The notes: generated by a model not told the origin, from the letters alone. A DNA stretch of 64,000 bases from Rhodococcus erythropolis NBRC 15567 (GCF_001552595.1 NZ_BCRM01000024.1:1-64000); one strand, 5' to 3'; numbered from the stretch's first letter, positions 25,865 through 34,186 are shown. Translations and numbers: made by a program.

Positions 25865-25969
25865 TCAGCTGAGCGAGGTGAAGAAGCTCAGAGCGCTGAA
25901 GAGATCAGACGCGTTGCTGAAGAAGTCGTTGAGGAAGGTGAAGGCATCCGAGAATTCTGCGCTGCTCAT
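25865..25969 (-). CDS. 34-aa amphipathic peptide, PorH/PorA-like candidate
   Basis: The short ORF has a consensus ribosome site (AGGAG, 9 bp before ATG) and its own terminator. The peptide begins MSSAEFSDAFTFLNDF and ends FFTSLS; it alternates Phe/Leu with Ser, Asp and Asn, has no Lys, Arg or signal peptide, and would form an amphipathic helix. Length, acidic character and the FLNDFFSNASDLFSAL segment recall corynebacterial PorH (ILNFFDNFGDL). That similarity is by eye only. It stands between the DUF1906 gene and a 560-bp non-coding stretch. Confidence 0.6.
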   Translation of the reverse strand: MSSAEFSDAFTFLNDFFSNASDLFSALSFFTSLS

Positions 25970-26530
25970 GCGATGTGCTCCTGTCGAAGATACGGTCCAG
26001 AGGATTGCCGCCACGTGAGTGGCTGCTGGCGATAAGAGTAGAGGTCTTCCGTTACTTCCGCGACACCAAATGTGTCCGGGACGTTACATTTCGACCCCTT
26101 CGGGACACGGACATACACACAGGTGACGCCCACCGGCAGTGATCAAACTGTCACCTACGGACGATTTATTGACGTATTCCGAACATCGTTCCCGATAACA
26201 GCTATCTCGCAGCTTCAAACCTGTAGGCGGACCACAAGATTGGCAAGCCTTACTTAACAGAGAGGGCGTTGCTCCCGCTAGAGCGCGTACCAGCAGATTG
26301 GCCAAATCCCCCGCGGCAATGTGGCCACGCGAGCTTAGTCCGGGCGCAAACATTCAGCCACAGTTCGAGTTAGCGAGATCTTTACGCCGAAAACGACCAT
26401 CCCGACTGACCGCGGGACCGTACCTAGCGGTCATCATGGTGACGCTATTCACACCGATTTGCGGAACTCCAGGCACCGATAGCAGCCCTATCTCGACACC
26501 AATCGGACGTTCGAGGGCACAGTGGAGTTC
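25970..26530. other. Non-coding stretch upstream of the 34-aa peptide gene
   Basis: About 560 bp with no convincing gene on either strand; base composition is lower in GC than its neighbours. It must hold the minus-strand promoter of the small peptide. Short inverted repeats are visible (AGGTGAC to GTCACCT at about 26118-26153), without an assigned role. Confidence 0.5.
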
Positions 26531-26761
26531 ATGAACCTCACAAAAAAGAAATCCTGGAGTGAGCTGTCACCCGCGCAGCGCCGCGTCGTCTCCCTGCTCG
26601 CAACGATTCAGTCCCTGTTGGCGATCGCAGCGTGGACCGACCTGGCGCGACGCCCTGCCGATACGGTCAACGGCAGCAAGAAGAAGTGGGCGGCGATCAT
26701 CTTCGTCAACTTCTTCGGACCGCTCACCTACTTCCGCCGAGGCCGGATTCAGTCGAAGTAG
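26531..26761 (+). CDS. Small PLDc_N-type membrane protein
   Basis: The 76-aa protein has two hydrophobic helices (VVSLLATIQSLLAIAAWTDL and WAAIIFVNFFGPLTYF). The spacing and the end motif FFGPLTYFRRGR match the phospholipase D nuclease N-terminal (PLDc_N) domain found alone in many actinobacteria. GTGGAG precedes the ATG. It overlaps the convergent gene by 13 bp. Confidence 0.75.
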   Translation: MNLTKKKSWSELSPAQRRVVSLLATIQSLLAIAAWTDLARRPADTVNGSKKKWAAIIFVNFFGPLTYFRRGRIQSK

Positions 26762-27690
26762 TCCCAGAACTGCAGCCACTTCACGGAGGCGAAGAGCGTC
26801 AGAGTCACGACGTACACCGCAATTACCGCTGCGACACCGCGCCAGTTGGTGCGGGGAACGGCGCCGTCGACCGGGTCGAGCCAGTGGCGGAACCACCTGG
26901 TGACCGTCGGCATCAGGAACCACGTCATGGCGCCGACGCTGACTATCTGGCTCAACCACATCGACAGCCATGGAGGCGCTCCGATCCCGTCGAGCAGCGG
27001 ACCGAGAAATCGCGACAGCGTCATCACTGTCGGATAGAGAACGAGCAGGATGATCATCGCCGTTTTCCAATTCGGCGTCGCACGGGTCTGCCCGTTCTCC
27101 GTGCGCAGAATCGTGCCGAACGGTGTCGACCGCGTGGTCTCGGTGAAGTCCTCGGCCAACTCGGCTCGCAATTTCGGCAGTGCCGCGGCCCTTTCGGGCG
27201 ACGCCATCCACTCCGCCAATTGCTGCTCGGTCCGGAACCGAAGGACGGACTTCCACTGGGTGGAGTCGGTGACCGACCGCAACAACATCACCGACTCGTA
27301 GCCGGAGAATCGCGAACTGAGATCGATGAGATGGCGTTGCGTTCGCAGAAACTCGTTCTCCTTACCCACGACGACGACGTGGTCGTACACGCCGATACCG
27401 GGCGGCGGCAGAACTCCGTCGACGAGGACCAGATCACTCGTCTGTGCCAGAATTCCCGTTGCCGCAGCGGCTCTTTCGAGATCGCGGCGATCACTCGACT
27501 CCAGCCAACGGTGAAGATCGTCGGCACTGTCGAATGTGACAGACATGCCGTGCGACACCGGTTCCGGTTGATCACTGATGCCACAGCTCAGGTAGCCGTC
27601 GAATCGACCGGCGGTCTCGGCCGCACGCTCGACCCACGCCCGGAATCCCGAACTCGTTCGGTGATACCCGGTGATGGCGGTTGCCGACAC
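26749..27690 (-). CDS. Membrane protein with two ABM-like (monooxygenase-fold) domains
   Basis: The product is 313 aa. Residues about 1-100 (SGFRAWVERAAETAGRFDGY, then VTFDSADDLHRWLESSDR) and 105-205 (ENEFLRTQRHLIDLSSRFSG, FRTEQQLAEWMASPERA) are two antibiotic-biosynthesis-monooxygenase-type domains. Three transmembrane helices follow, near TAMIILLVLYPTVMTLSRFL, IVSVGAMTWFLMPTVT and AVIAVYVVTLTLFASV. The GTG at 27690 begins one base after the guaD stop, so the two genes form an operon. The role is unknown. Confidence 0.75.
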   Translation of the reverse strand: MSATAITGYHRTSSGFRAWVERAAETAGRFDGYLSCGISDQPEPVSHGMSVTFDSADDLHRWLESSDRRDLERAAAATGILAQTSDLVLVDGVLPPPGIGVYDHVVVVGKENEFLRTQRHLIDLSSRFSGYESVMLLRSVTDSTQWKSVLRFRTEQQLAEWMASPERAAALPKLRAELAEDFTETTRSTPFGTILRTENGQTRATPNWKTAMIILLVLYPTVMTLSRFLGPLLDGIGAPPWLSMWLSQIVSVGAMTWFLMPTVTRWFRHWLDPVDGAVPRTNWRGVAAVIAVYVVTLTLFASVKWLQFWDYFD

Positions 27691-27691
27691 G

Positions 27692-29092
27692 TCAGCCCGA
27701 CACCCGGCGCCCTTGCACGTATACGTGCGCAATCGCGGGCTCGCGCATCGCCATCAGGAGGCCGAAGAGCGTCTGGTCGCGGGCGAGTATCGGATCATCC
27801 GAACGCGTTCCGTGGTTGACGAGCCCGGCGAGCGGCGGCCACCCGGAGGGATCGATCACCAGGAAGTCGGCCTCTTTGCCCTCGTCGAAGTTGCCGATCC
27901 GGTTCTCCATGTCCAGAGCGCGAGCACCGGCGAGTGTTCCGGTGAACAGCAGTTCGGCGGGGTGCATCGACACTCCGTCGTCACCGGCTTCGGAGATATG
28001 AACCTTGAAGGCGTCGCCGAGGACTCGGGTGAGCAGGCACTCGTCGCCGCCGCCGAAGTCCGATCCGATCGCGATGTTGACCCCTGACGCAACGGTTCGC
28101 TTCCACGGCATGGTGCCTGAGCCGAGAAACTGCTGGGACGTCGGGCAATGTGCGATCGAGGTTCCGGTCTCGGCCATTCGTGCGAGTTCGGAGTCCTGGC
28201 AGTGCACCGAGTGCGCGAGTATCGCGCGCGGACCCAGAAAGCTCTTTCCGCCGACCTGTGAGCCGGGGAGGAACTTGCCGTCGTACGTGTCGAGATAGGT
28301 CTCGACCTCGTACTCGGCAAGTGTGGTTGCGACCTCGCCGGTTCCGGGCCGATTGTTCTCATTGAGGTGACTGTGGAAGTAGACGCCTCGGTCACGGACC
28401 GAGTCGTACAACTCCCCCAAGTCTTTAAGCGTCCGTGTTGTCACCGCGAGGGAGAAGCGGGGAACCACTGCAACGTGAATGAGTGCGGTGTTCACGTCGC
28501 CGGTGTCGGCCGCGTGCCACTTGTCGATCTCCTCGCGGGTGAGTCTGATCGCGTCCTCTTCCGAGGTGATCAGCGCGGCAGCGGACGCCGGGCCGGTGGT
28601 CTGAATCCCGCGGCCGCTGACCACTCGAAGGCCGCGATTCAGAGTTTCACTGAACAATGCGTCCTGCGCGTGCGGGAAGGCCGATCCGAACACCATCGCG
28701 GCCGTCGTTCCCGTGGCGATTCGGCGAGCGCAGAAGGCCTCGGCAGCGTGCTGGGCGAACTCCGGATCAGCGAATCTCGATTCGGAGGGAAAGACGCACA
28801 GGTCGAGCCACTCGAGGAGTTGGCCGCCGCCGTACGCATCGCCGGCGTAGGTCTGCGGGAAATGAATGTGGGCATCGACGAATCCGGGCAGCAGGAAACC
28901 CGGTCGATGATCGTGAGTTTCGCCGCCCGCGAGGTCTCCGGGGAGCGATTCGAATTCTCCGCAGTAGACGATCGTTCCGGCATCGTCGATCGCCAAGACG
29001 CCGTCGGGGATCGAGACGAGCGACTGCGCCGCATCCTCAACCGTCGGACGACCTGAAATGTGGAAAACATGGCCTCGATGAAGGTGCGTCAC
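27692..29092 (-). CDS. guaD: Guanine deaminase
   Basis: This 466-aa amidohydrolase converts guanine to xanthine and ammonia. Family marks are PGFVDAHIHFPQT (metal His-x-His and the guanine-deaminase FPQ), YFHSHLNENN, LAHSVHCQDSEL, SIAHCPTSQQFLG and IGSDFGGGDE with the metal-binding Asp. It is transcribed with the ABM-like membrane protein. No xanthine dehydrogenase genes are adjacent. Confidence 0.9.
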   Translation of the reverse strand: MTHLHRGHVFHISGRPTVEDAAQSLVSIPDGVLAIDDAGTIVYCGEFESLPGDLAGGETHDHRPGFLLPGFVDAHIHFPQTYAGDAYGGGQLLEWLDLCVFPSESRFADPEFAQHAAEAFCARRIATGTTAAMVFGSAFPHAQDALFSETLNRGLRVVSGRGIQTTGPASAAALITSEEDAIRLTREEIDKWHAADTGDVNTALIHVAVVPRFSLAVTTRTLKDLGELYDSVRDRGVYFHSHLNENNRPGTGEVATTLAEYEVETYLDTYDGKFLPGSQVGGKSFLGPRAILAHSVHCQDSELARMAETGTSIAHCPTSQQFLGSGTMPWKRTVASGVNIAIGSDFGGGDECLLTRVLGDAFKVHISEAGDDGVSMHPAELLFTGTLAGARALDMENRIGNFDEGKEADFLVIDPSGWPPLAGLVNHGTRSDDPILARDQTLFGLLMAMREPAIAHVYVQGRRVSG

Positions 29093-29161
29093 TTACTGAG
29101 CAAAGCACAAAACTACCCGGCGCCGCGCGGCGAATGCTGTCCTTTTTGTCAGATATTGGGA

Positions 29162-29941
29162 TCACGCAAGAGTTGCATGCCAAACAAGAGCAGCAGCCAG
29201 TGCACCTGCACCATTCAACGACCAATGCAGAGCAATCGGCGCAATCAGGCTGCCGCTGCGATGACGAAGCCAGGTGAATACGAGACCGGCCGCAGCGGTG
29301 GCGAGAACGGCTCCGAGGATGCCGGCGACCTGGCCGACCACTCCGGTACCGAGAAAGCCGGACAGCCCTTCGTTACCGCTGGTCAAACCCATCGACGACG
29401 CGATGTGCCACAGTCCGAACATCAGAGAACCGGCAGCGGCGACGCCGCGGAATCCACTGACCCGGTTCAACGTGCCGTGCAGGACGCCACGGAAAGCCAA
29501 CTCTTCGGGAATGACGGTCTGCAGCGGGATCACGATCATCGACGCGATGATCGCGCCGGAAATAGTGGCGTAGCGATCCGCCATGAAGAAAGCACGTGTG
29601 AGCGGAAGCAGAGCGCCGACGGCGACAACGGTCAGTACCAGGCCGACGGCAGCAAGCGCGTACTTCGAACCTCGCCGCAGGTCACGAGGGGACAGCCCCA
29701 ATTCCGCCCAACCCATTCCCCGGCGCTTGGTGAGCGCCAACAGGACGAGAGCAGAGATGGGTACCGTCGCGATGCTTGCCCAGGCGGTGGTGAAATGCGC
29801 GATCAGATTGGTTCCCACCAGCACCACGATCACAACAGCGATATCCACGTATGCATGCATCCGCGGAAAACGAGGAGCGGTCGCTTCGATCTCCACTGGA
29901 GCGATCTCCACTGGGCCGCCGCTCGTTAGCTGAAAGTTCAC
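29162..29941 (-). CDS. CPBP family intramembrane metalloprotease
   Basis: The product is about 259 aa with seven or eight transmembrane helices. Conserved motifs are EELAFRGVLHG (motif 1, EExxxR), FGLWHIASS (motif 2 His) and APIALHWSLNG (motif 3), as in Rce1/CAAX-type proteases. In bacteria such proteins process peptides or confer self-immunity. The GTG at 29941 (VNFQLTSGG) has GGAAAAA before it and is a provisional start; MHAYVDIA about 26 codons further in is an alternative. Confidence 0.8.
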   Translation of the reverse strand: MNFQLTSGGPVEIAPVEIEATAPRFPRMHAYVDIAVVIVVLVGTNLIAHFTTAWASIATVPISALVLLALTKRRGMGWAELGLSPRDLRRGSKYALAAVGLVLTVVAVGALLPLTRAFFMADRYATISGAIIASMIVIPLQTVIPEELAFRGVLHGTLNRVSGFRGVAAAGSLMFGLWHIASSMGLTSGNEGLSGFLGTGVVGQVAGILGAVLATAAAGLVFTWLRHRSGSLIAPIALHWSLNGAGALAAALVWHATLA

Positions 29942-30028
29942 TTTTTCCAGTGTACTGACGCACGAGAACTGCCCGCCACTGTTTGCGAACACGCTCACAG
30001 TGACGGGCAGGTCCCGAAACACCTCTGA

Positions 30029-31012
30029 TCAGGCGCCGAGCGTGCTCGCAAACTTCGGAACGGCGTTGTCGATTGCGTAGGTCAACCCCGGTACCGAGCC
30101 ACTCGAGAACGCATTGACGAGTGCCGGGTCATCGAGGATCAACAGATGTCCCTCCTGGGCCGACGGGATTGCGCGCAGCAGCGGATCGTTCGCAAACGCA
30201 CTGCTGTCGAGGAAGATCGGAAACAGAACCGTGAGATCCGCGTCGAACAAGTTCAGGTTCTCGTTGGCGACCGGGATGTAGAAGTTTCCGGTGGCTTTTT
30301 CGGTGATCGCCGTCGGGATCGTGAAGCCGAGGCGCGTCATGAAGTCTGCGCGTGCGTCGCCGGGTACGTACGCGCCGTAACCATCGGAACTGTAGGCGCC
30401 GACGGCCGCTGTCTTACCCGCAAAGCTCGGATTGGCGGCAATTGCAGCGTCGAACTTGGCGTCGAGGCCGGACAGTAGCGCCTTTCCTTCTGCTTCCTTG
30501 CCGAGAGCCTTCGCGACGAGTTCGGTCTGCTGCTCGACCGTCGTCCCGTACGCAGTGGCCAGACCCGGGGGCGGCCCGACCGTCGGCGCGATGGCGCTGA
30601 GCTTGTCGTAGGTGGCCTGGGTGTTGTCGCTTCTCGTCCACAAAATCAGGTCCGGGTCGAGAGCAATGACGTCCTCGATGCTCAGGTCCATGGTTCCGAG
30701 GATCTTCGGGTCTGTGGTGAACTCGTCCGCAATCCAGGGTCCGACGCCCTTGCCACCGAACGCCATCCAGTCCGCGACACCGACTGGCTGTGTTCCGAGG
30801 GCAAGTGCCGTCTCGGCGTCCGACCAACCGAGCGCGACGACGCGCTGCGGGTTGGCCGGGACCTCGACGTCGCCGAACATGGTCGAGACGGTTGCTCCCG
30901 CCTCCGCGGGTGCGTCAGCGCTGTCACTGCTGCAGCCGGCAAGCCCGGCGACGGCGAGCGAGGCCGCCAAGGCCGTGACTGCAATCTTCATTCGAGAGAC
31001 TTTGATTCGCAT
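30029..31012 (-). CDS. Iron-siderophore binding lipoprotein
   Basis: The 327-aa protein has lipobox LAGC at about residue 27-30 and a class III (FepB/FhuD-like) solute-binding fold: TMFGDVEVPANPQRVVALGW, ADWMAFGGKGVGPWI and IEDVIALDPDLILWT. It should capture a ferric siderophore for an ABC importer, but no permease or ATPase gene is next to it. A GGAGGAG site precedes ATG 31012 with rather long spacing, and an IdeR-like box lies 35 bp upstream, so iron repression is likely. Confidence 0.88.
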   Translation of the reverse strand: MRIKVSRMKIAVTALAASLAVAGLAGCSSDSADAPAEAGATVSTMFGDVEVPANPQRVVALGWSDAETALALGTQPVGVADWMAFGGKGVGPWIADEFTTDPKILGTMDLSIEDVIALDPDLILWTRSDNTQATYDKLSAIAPTVGPPPGLATAYGTTVEQQTELVAKALGKEAEGKALLSGLDAKFDAAIAANPSFAGKTAAVGAYSSDGYGAYVPGDARADFMTRLGFTIPTAITEKATGNFYIPVANENLNLFDADLTVLFPIFLDSSAFANDPLLRAIPSAQEGHLLILDDPALVNAFSSGSVPGLTYAIDNAVPKFASTLGA

Positions 31013-31046
31013 GGTTACCAGCACTCCTCCAACGCTCCAGCGAGAA

Positions 31047-31065
31047 TTAGGGAAGGCTAGCATCA
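31047..31065 (-). promoter_or_regulatory. IdeR/DtxR iron box candidate
   Basis: TTAGGGAAGGCTAGCATCA matches the IdeR consensus TTAGGTTAGGCTAACCTAA at 14 of 19 positions, including TTAGG and AGGCTA. It is placed 35 bp before the siderophore-binding lipoprotein start, where repressor binding would block transcription under iron sufficiency. Confidence 0.65.
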
Positions 31066-31101
31066 GCTAACGAAGACTGTCGCCCATCGGCCAGATCGTG
31101 T

Positions 31102-31581
31102 TCAGGATGCGCCTGCGGCCCGTTCGAGCTCCGCGATGTCGATCTTCTTCATCTTCATCATCGCGTCCGTGGCGCGTTGTGCCTTGGCCCGATCCGGATC
31201 CTTCATCAGTTCGAGAAGACGATTCGGGACTACCTGCCAGGACAATCCGAACTTGTCCTTGGCCCATCCACACGGGCCCTCTTCCCCACCTTCGGTCAGC
31301 CTGGACCAGTAGTGATCGACCTCAGCCTGATCGACGCACGGAATCTCGAACGACACTGCTTCCGAGAACGTGAACATCGGTCCGCCGTTCAATCCGGTGA
31401 ATCGCTGACCACCGAGCTCGAAGCTGACGGTCATCACCGATCCCGCCGGCATTCCGGAAGGCGATCCCTCGACGTATCTTTCGATTCCCAGGATCTGCCC
31501 GGAACCGAACACCGAGATGTAGAAGTTCGCTGCTTCTTCTGCTTGGTTGTCGAACCACAAACAGGGAGTGATGGAAGGCAT
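31102..31581 (-). CDS. PhnB-like VOC superfamily protein
   Basis: This 159-aa glyoxalase/bleomycin-resistance-fold protein begins MPSITPCLWFDNQAEEAANF and contains NGGPMFTFSEAVSFEIPC and FGLSWQVVPNRL. It belongs to the PhnB or 3-demethylubiquinone-9 3-methyltransferase-like group, whose members are mostly uncharacterised. It stands alone between the siderophore-binding and mycolyltransferase genes. Confidence 0.88.
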   Translation of the reverse strand: MPSITPCLWFDNQAEEAANFYISVFGSGQILGIERYVEGSPSGMPAGSVMTVSFELGGQRFTGLNGGPMFTFSEAVSFEIPCVDQAEVDHYWSRLTEGGEEGPCGWAKDKFGLSWQVVPNRLLELMKDPDRAKAQRATDAMMKMKKIDIAELERAAGAS

Positions 31582-31666
31582 GTTCTGTCCTTGTCGATGA
31601 GGTTACGAATCAGGTGTACAGGGTTATAGACCCGGCCCGAAGCGGAAACTCATCGCAAGGAATTAC

Positions 31667-32653
31667 TCAAGCCGACAACGCAGAGTCGAGCATCGGCCAG
31701 GAGCGAACGAGTTCGTCGCGCCAGTACGGCCAACCGTGCGTCCCCACCGGTTGAGCGCTGCGGGTGACATCGACTCCGCGATCGCGCAACACCTGCGTGA
31801 TCTGGTCGGTGCACAGGTTCGATCCCAGTTCCATGACCCCGCCAACGACCAGTACCCGGCCCAGGGCAGGAGTATCGAGAGTTTCGTGCGGGCCTGGTAG
31901 TCCCGATCCCGAGGCGAGATACACCTTGGTGCCGCGCAGCTTGTCGGCATTGGCGAAAATGTCGTGCTCTTGCCAAGCCTCACTGCCGGCCGGACCCCAC
32001 ATCTGCTCCGAACGGGCATTTCCGTTGACGACCACAAGATCGGTCAACGCCTTGCCGAATCCTCCGACGGTTGTGTAGCAGCCACTGTAGCCCGCGACCG
32101 CGTCGTACAACCCGGCCGAGCGTTGGGCCAGGATCAGCGCGGCCTCTGCGCCCATCGAGATCCCGCCGATTGCGTTGTGCCCGTTGGTTGCGAACCTCGT
32201 GTCGATCAGTGAGGGAAGCTCTTTCGTCAGGAACGTCTCCCATTTCAGACGACCGAATTTCGGGTGGTCTTCCTGCCAATCGGTGTACATGGTGCCGGTT
32301 CCACCGATGGGGAGTACGACGTTCACGTTTTTGTCGGCAAAGAACGGGACGATATCGCCGTTAGCCGGAGCCAGCCAGTTGTTCTCTTCGATCTGCCCGG
32401 AATTGCCGTCCAGGAGATACAGCGTCCCGCGCGGTTCCGAGCGGTCGGCAGGAAGCAGTACTTTCACCTGCATGGTGCGCCCCATGGCGGGACTCGCGAC
32501 GTCGAGAAGAACCAAGCGCGAAGACAGTTCGGTGACACTCGTTATCTTCGGGGTCTCGTCGGCGAGCGCGGTCGAGGGCAACGCAAGTAGTGAAATCAAG
32601 GCGAGCGCGCCGACGAGAACGACGCTTCGAAGGCTTGCTCGATGGGGCCTCAC
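31667..32653 (-). CDS. Mycolyltransferase (antigen 85/Cmt family), second of pair
   Basis: The 328-aa protein has a signal peptide (SVVLVGALALISLLALPSTA, cleavage near ALA-DE), then an esterase-D-like alpha/beta-hydrolase domain. The nucleophile is Ser166 in GGISMGAEA; GYSGCY and the C-terminal THGWPYW supply further family marks and the catalytic His. Family members transfer mycolic acid to trehalose, arabinogalactan or proteins. The GTG at 32653 overlaps the preceding stop (GTGA); an upstream in-frame ATG at 32716 would extend into the neighbour's coding sequence. Confidence 0.88.
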   Translation of the reverse strand: MRPHRASLRSVVLVGALALISLLALPSTALADETPKITSVTELSSRLVLLDVASPAMGRTMQVKVLLPADRSEPRGTLYLLDGNSGQIEENNWLAPANGDIVPFFADKNVNVVLPIGGTGTMYTDWQEDHPKFGRLKWETFLTKELPSLIDTRFATNGHNAIGGISMGAEAALILAQRSAGLYDAVAGYSGCYTTVGGFGKALTDLVVVNGNARSEQMWGPAGSEAWQEHDIFANADKLRGTKVYLASGSGLPGPHETLDTPALGRVLVVGGVMELGSNLCTDQITQVLRDRGVDVTRSAQPVGTHGWPYWRDELVRSWPMLDSALSA

Positions 32654-33654
32654 ACGCCGAGCGACGCGGCGATCATCGGCCACGAGTCGTGTAAGTCGTC
32701 TTCCCAGTATCCCCATGAATGCGTTCCTGCCGGCTTGAAGTTGTAGCGAATGTTGTTCATACCCAATGCGTTCGTCCTGTCCGCAAGCTGGGTGGTGCAG
32801 TAGTGAGTTGCCGCCTCGATTCCGCCACCGAGTACAAGCTGCAACGCCAAATCTCTGACGTCGTTGTCGATCCGTGGATCGGCAAGCGTGTCGTACGGAC
32901 CCGGAATCCCGGTTGCGGTAGTGATGTACATCGGGATTCGAGGTAGCTTGTCCGCGTTGACAACCGGATCGTGAGCCGGCCAACCCGGGCCATCGTACGG
33001 ACCCCACATGTTCTCCGCGTTGCCACCACCCACTGCGACGACGAGTTTCACGAAGTCCTGACCGATGCCTGGACTCGTCATCGCACACCCGCTGAAGGAC
33101 CCGACACTGTTGTACAGCGCGGGCGCCGCCATAGCCAGATCCAGTACCGACGTGCCTGCCATCGACAAGCCGGCAAGTGCGTTCTCGCCGGTCGTCCCGA
33201 ACGTCGAATCAATGACTGGCGGTAGTTCTTCCGTCAGGAACGTGGTCCACATGTTGACCCCGTTGTTGTTGCCGGATTTTGCGAGGCCGGGGTCCGGCCG
33301 CTCCCAATCGGTGTAGTAGCTGAATGCTCCACCGAGAGGGGTGACCACGTTGACGTGCTTGTCCGCGAAGAACTTCGGTGCATCGGTCCGCACCGACCAC
33401 GTCGCGTCGTCTTTTCCTCCGTCCACTCCATTGAGTAGGTAGAGCGTCGGAGCGGGCGTGGAGGTATCAGCCGGCCGCAAGACCTGCAACGGAATGTCGC
33501 GCCCCATCGACGGTGAGTACACCGAGATGTCGACCAGCCTGCTGTCCACCGACTGAGCGTGACCCGGTGCCGTGAGGAGCTGGAGCCCACATACTGCCGT
33601 GGCCAACGCCACGAAGACGCGGAAAACCGTTCGCAAAGCACGAGTCTCGATCAT
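32650..33654 (-). CDS. Mycolyltransferase (antigen 85/Cmt family), first of pair
   Basis: The product is about 334 aa. A signal peptide (VFRVFVALATAVCGLQLL, cleavage near GHAQ) precedes SPSMGRDIPLQVLRP, the family's strand-one motif. Ser164 in AGLSMAGTS is the expected nucleophile, and THSWGYWEDDL holds the C-terminal His. No C-terminal LGFP repeats are present. Start is ATG 33654 or GTG 33663. It is coupled by 4 bp to the second mycolyltransferase and lies downstream of two tiny peptide genes on the same strand, separated from them by a hairpin. Confidence 0.88.
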   Translation of the reverse strand: MIETRALRTVFRVFVALATAVCGLQLLTAPGHAQSVDSRLVDISVYSPSMGRDIPLQVLRPADTSTPAPTLYLLNGVDGGKDDATWSVRTDAPKFFADKHVNVVTPLGGAFSYYTDWERPDPGLAKSGNNNGVNMWTTFLTEELPPVIDSTFGTTGENALAGLSMAGTSVLDLAMAAPALYNSVGSFSGCAMTSPGIGQDFVKLVVAVGGGNAENMWGPYDGPGWPAHDPVVNADKLPRIPMYITTATGIPGPYDTLADPRIDNDVRDLALQLVLGGGIEAATHYCTTQLADRTNALGMNNIRYNFKPAGTHSWGYWEDDLHDSWPMIAASLGV

Positions 33655-33764
33655 CCGGGTCACTCTCTTCGGCAGCGGAACCTTTCGAACGGTACCGGCT
33701 GAAAGAGGCAAACCCGACGTGATCGGAAAAACTCGATCCGGTCGACCTAGTTCCGATCGACACG

Positions 33765-33797
33765 GAAAGGCTCACGCACCGAGTGCGTGAGCCTTTC
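33765..33797 (-). terminator. Hairpin between the small-peptide genes and the mycolyltransferases
   Basis: GAAAGGCTCACGCA and TGCGTGAGCCTTTC form a perfect 14-bp stem with loop CCGAG, 14 bp downstream of the 36-codon ORF. There is no clear U-run. It probably ends or attenuates the small-peptide transcript before the mycolyltransferase genes. Confidence 0.7.
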
Positions 33798-33811
33798 TCG
33801 TCAGACGACGC

Positions 33812-33922
33812 TTACTTGGGCGTAACCGTGCCGCCACTGAGCTCGGTCAGCGAATTGAAGAATGCGGTGCCGACGTTGTTGACAGCCGTGATGACGTTCC
33901 CCACGATTTCGAAGGATCCCAT
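33812..33922 (-). CDS. 36-aa signal-less peptide, PorA/PorH-like candidate (distal)
   Basis: The short ORF has a strong ribosome site (TAGGAG, 7 bp before ATG). It begins MGSFEIVGNVITAVNNVG and ends with a Ser/Thr/Gly-rich tail before PK. It has an amphipathic character and no signal peptide or transmembrane stretch of normal length. A second such ORF, also beginning MGS, lies 80 bp upstream, and a hairpin lies just downstream. The resemblance to corynebacterial channel peptides PorA/PorH rests on size, composition, tandem order and mycolyltransferase proximity. Confidence 0.6.
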   Translation of the reverse strand: MGSFEIVGNVITAVNNVGTAFFNSLTELSGGTVTPK

Positions 33923-34002
33923 GAAAACTCCTACAGTTGTTTAGGTCTCGGTCACCCGAGCGGAAGTTGTGTGGTCGAACGATCCGATTCCAGCGAGCAG
34001 GA

Positions 34003-34134
34003 TCAGAGGAGGGGCTTGAGGCTGCCCGTGTTCGTCTGAACCGAACCGATGAAGGTTTCGAACAACTGGTCGCCGGCACCGACCGAGCCGAGGCCCTTGA
34101 GTGCAAGTTCGACGATCGACATCAGTGAACCCAT
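34003..34134 (-). CDS. 43-aa signal-less peptide, PorA/PorH-like candidate (proximal)
   Basis: The ORF begins MGSLMSIVELALKGLGSVGA and ends GSLKPLL. The first half is a hydrophobic/amphipathic helix broken by Gly, and the second half is rich in Ser/Thr (FIGSVQTNTGS), possible O-acylation sites. The TAGGAG ribosome site lies 6 bp before the ATG. It is the first gene of a tandem with the 36-aa ORF; its promoter must lie in 34135-34405. Confidence 0.6.
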   Translation of the reverse strand: MGSLMSIVELALKGLGSVGAGDQLFETFIGSVQTNTGSLKPLL

Positions 34135-34186
34135 GTGAATCTCCTAGAGAAGTCAGAGGTCAGCTACCCAAAGCACCCGACAGTGC

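Noticed and set aside
26072..26257. 61-codon plus-strand frame in the non-coding stretch
   Set aside because: No ribosome site, composition unlike a gene, and no family resemblance.
29162..29941. Bacteriocin immunity system built on the CPBP protease
   Set aside because: No peptide precursor, transporter or modification genes adjoin it; CPBP proteins are common as stand-alone genes.
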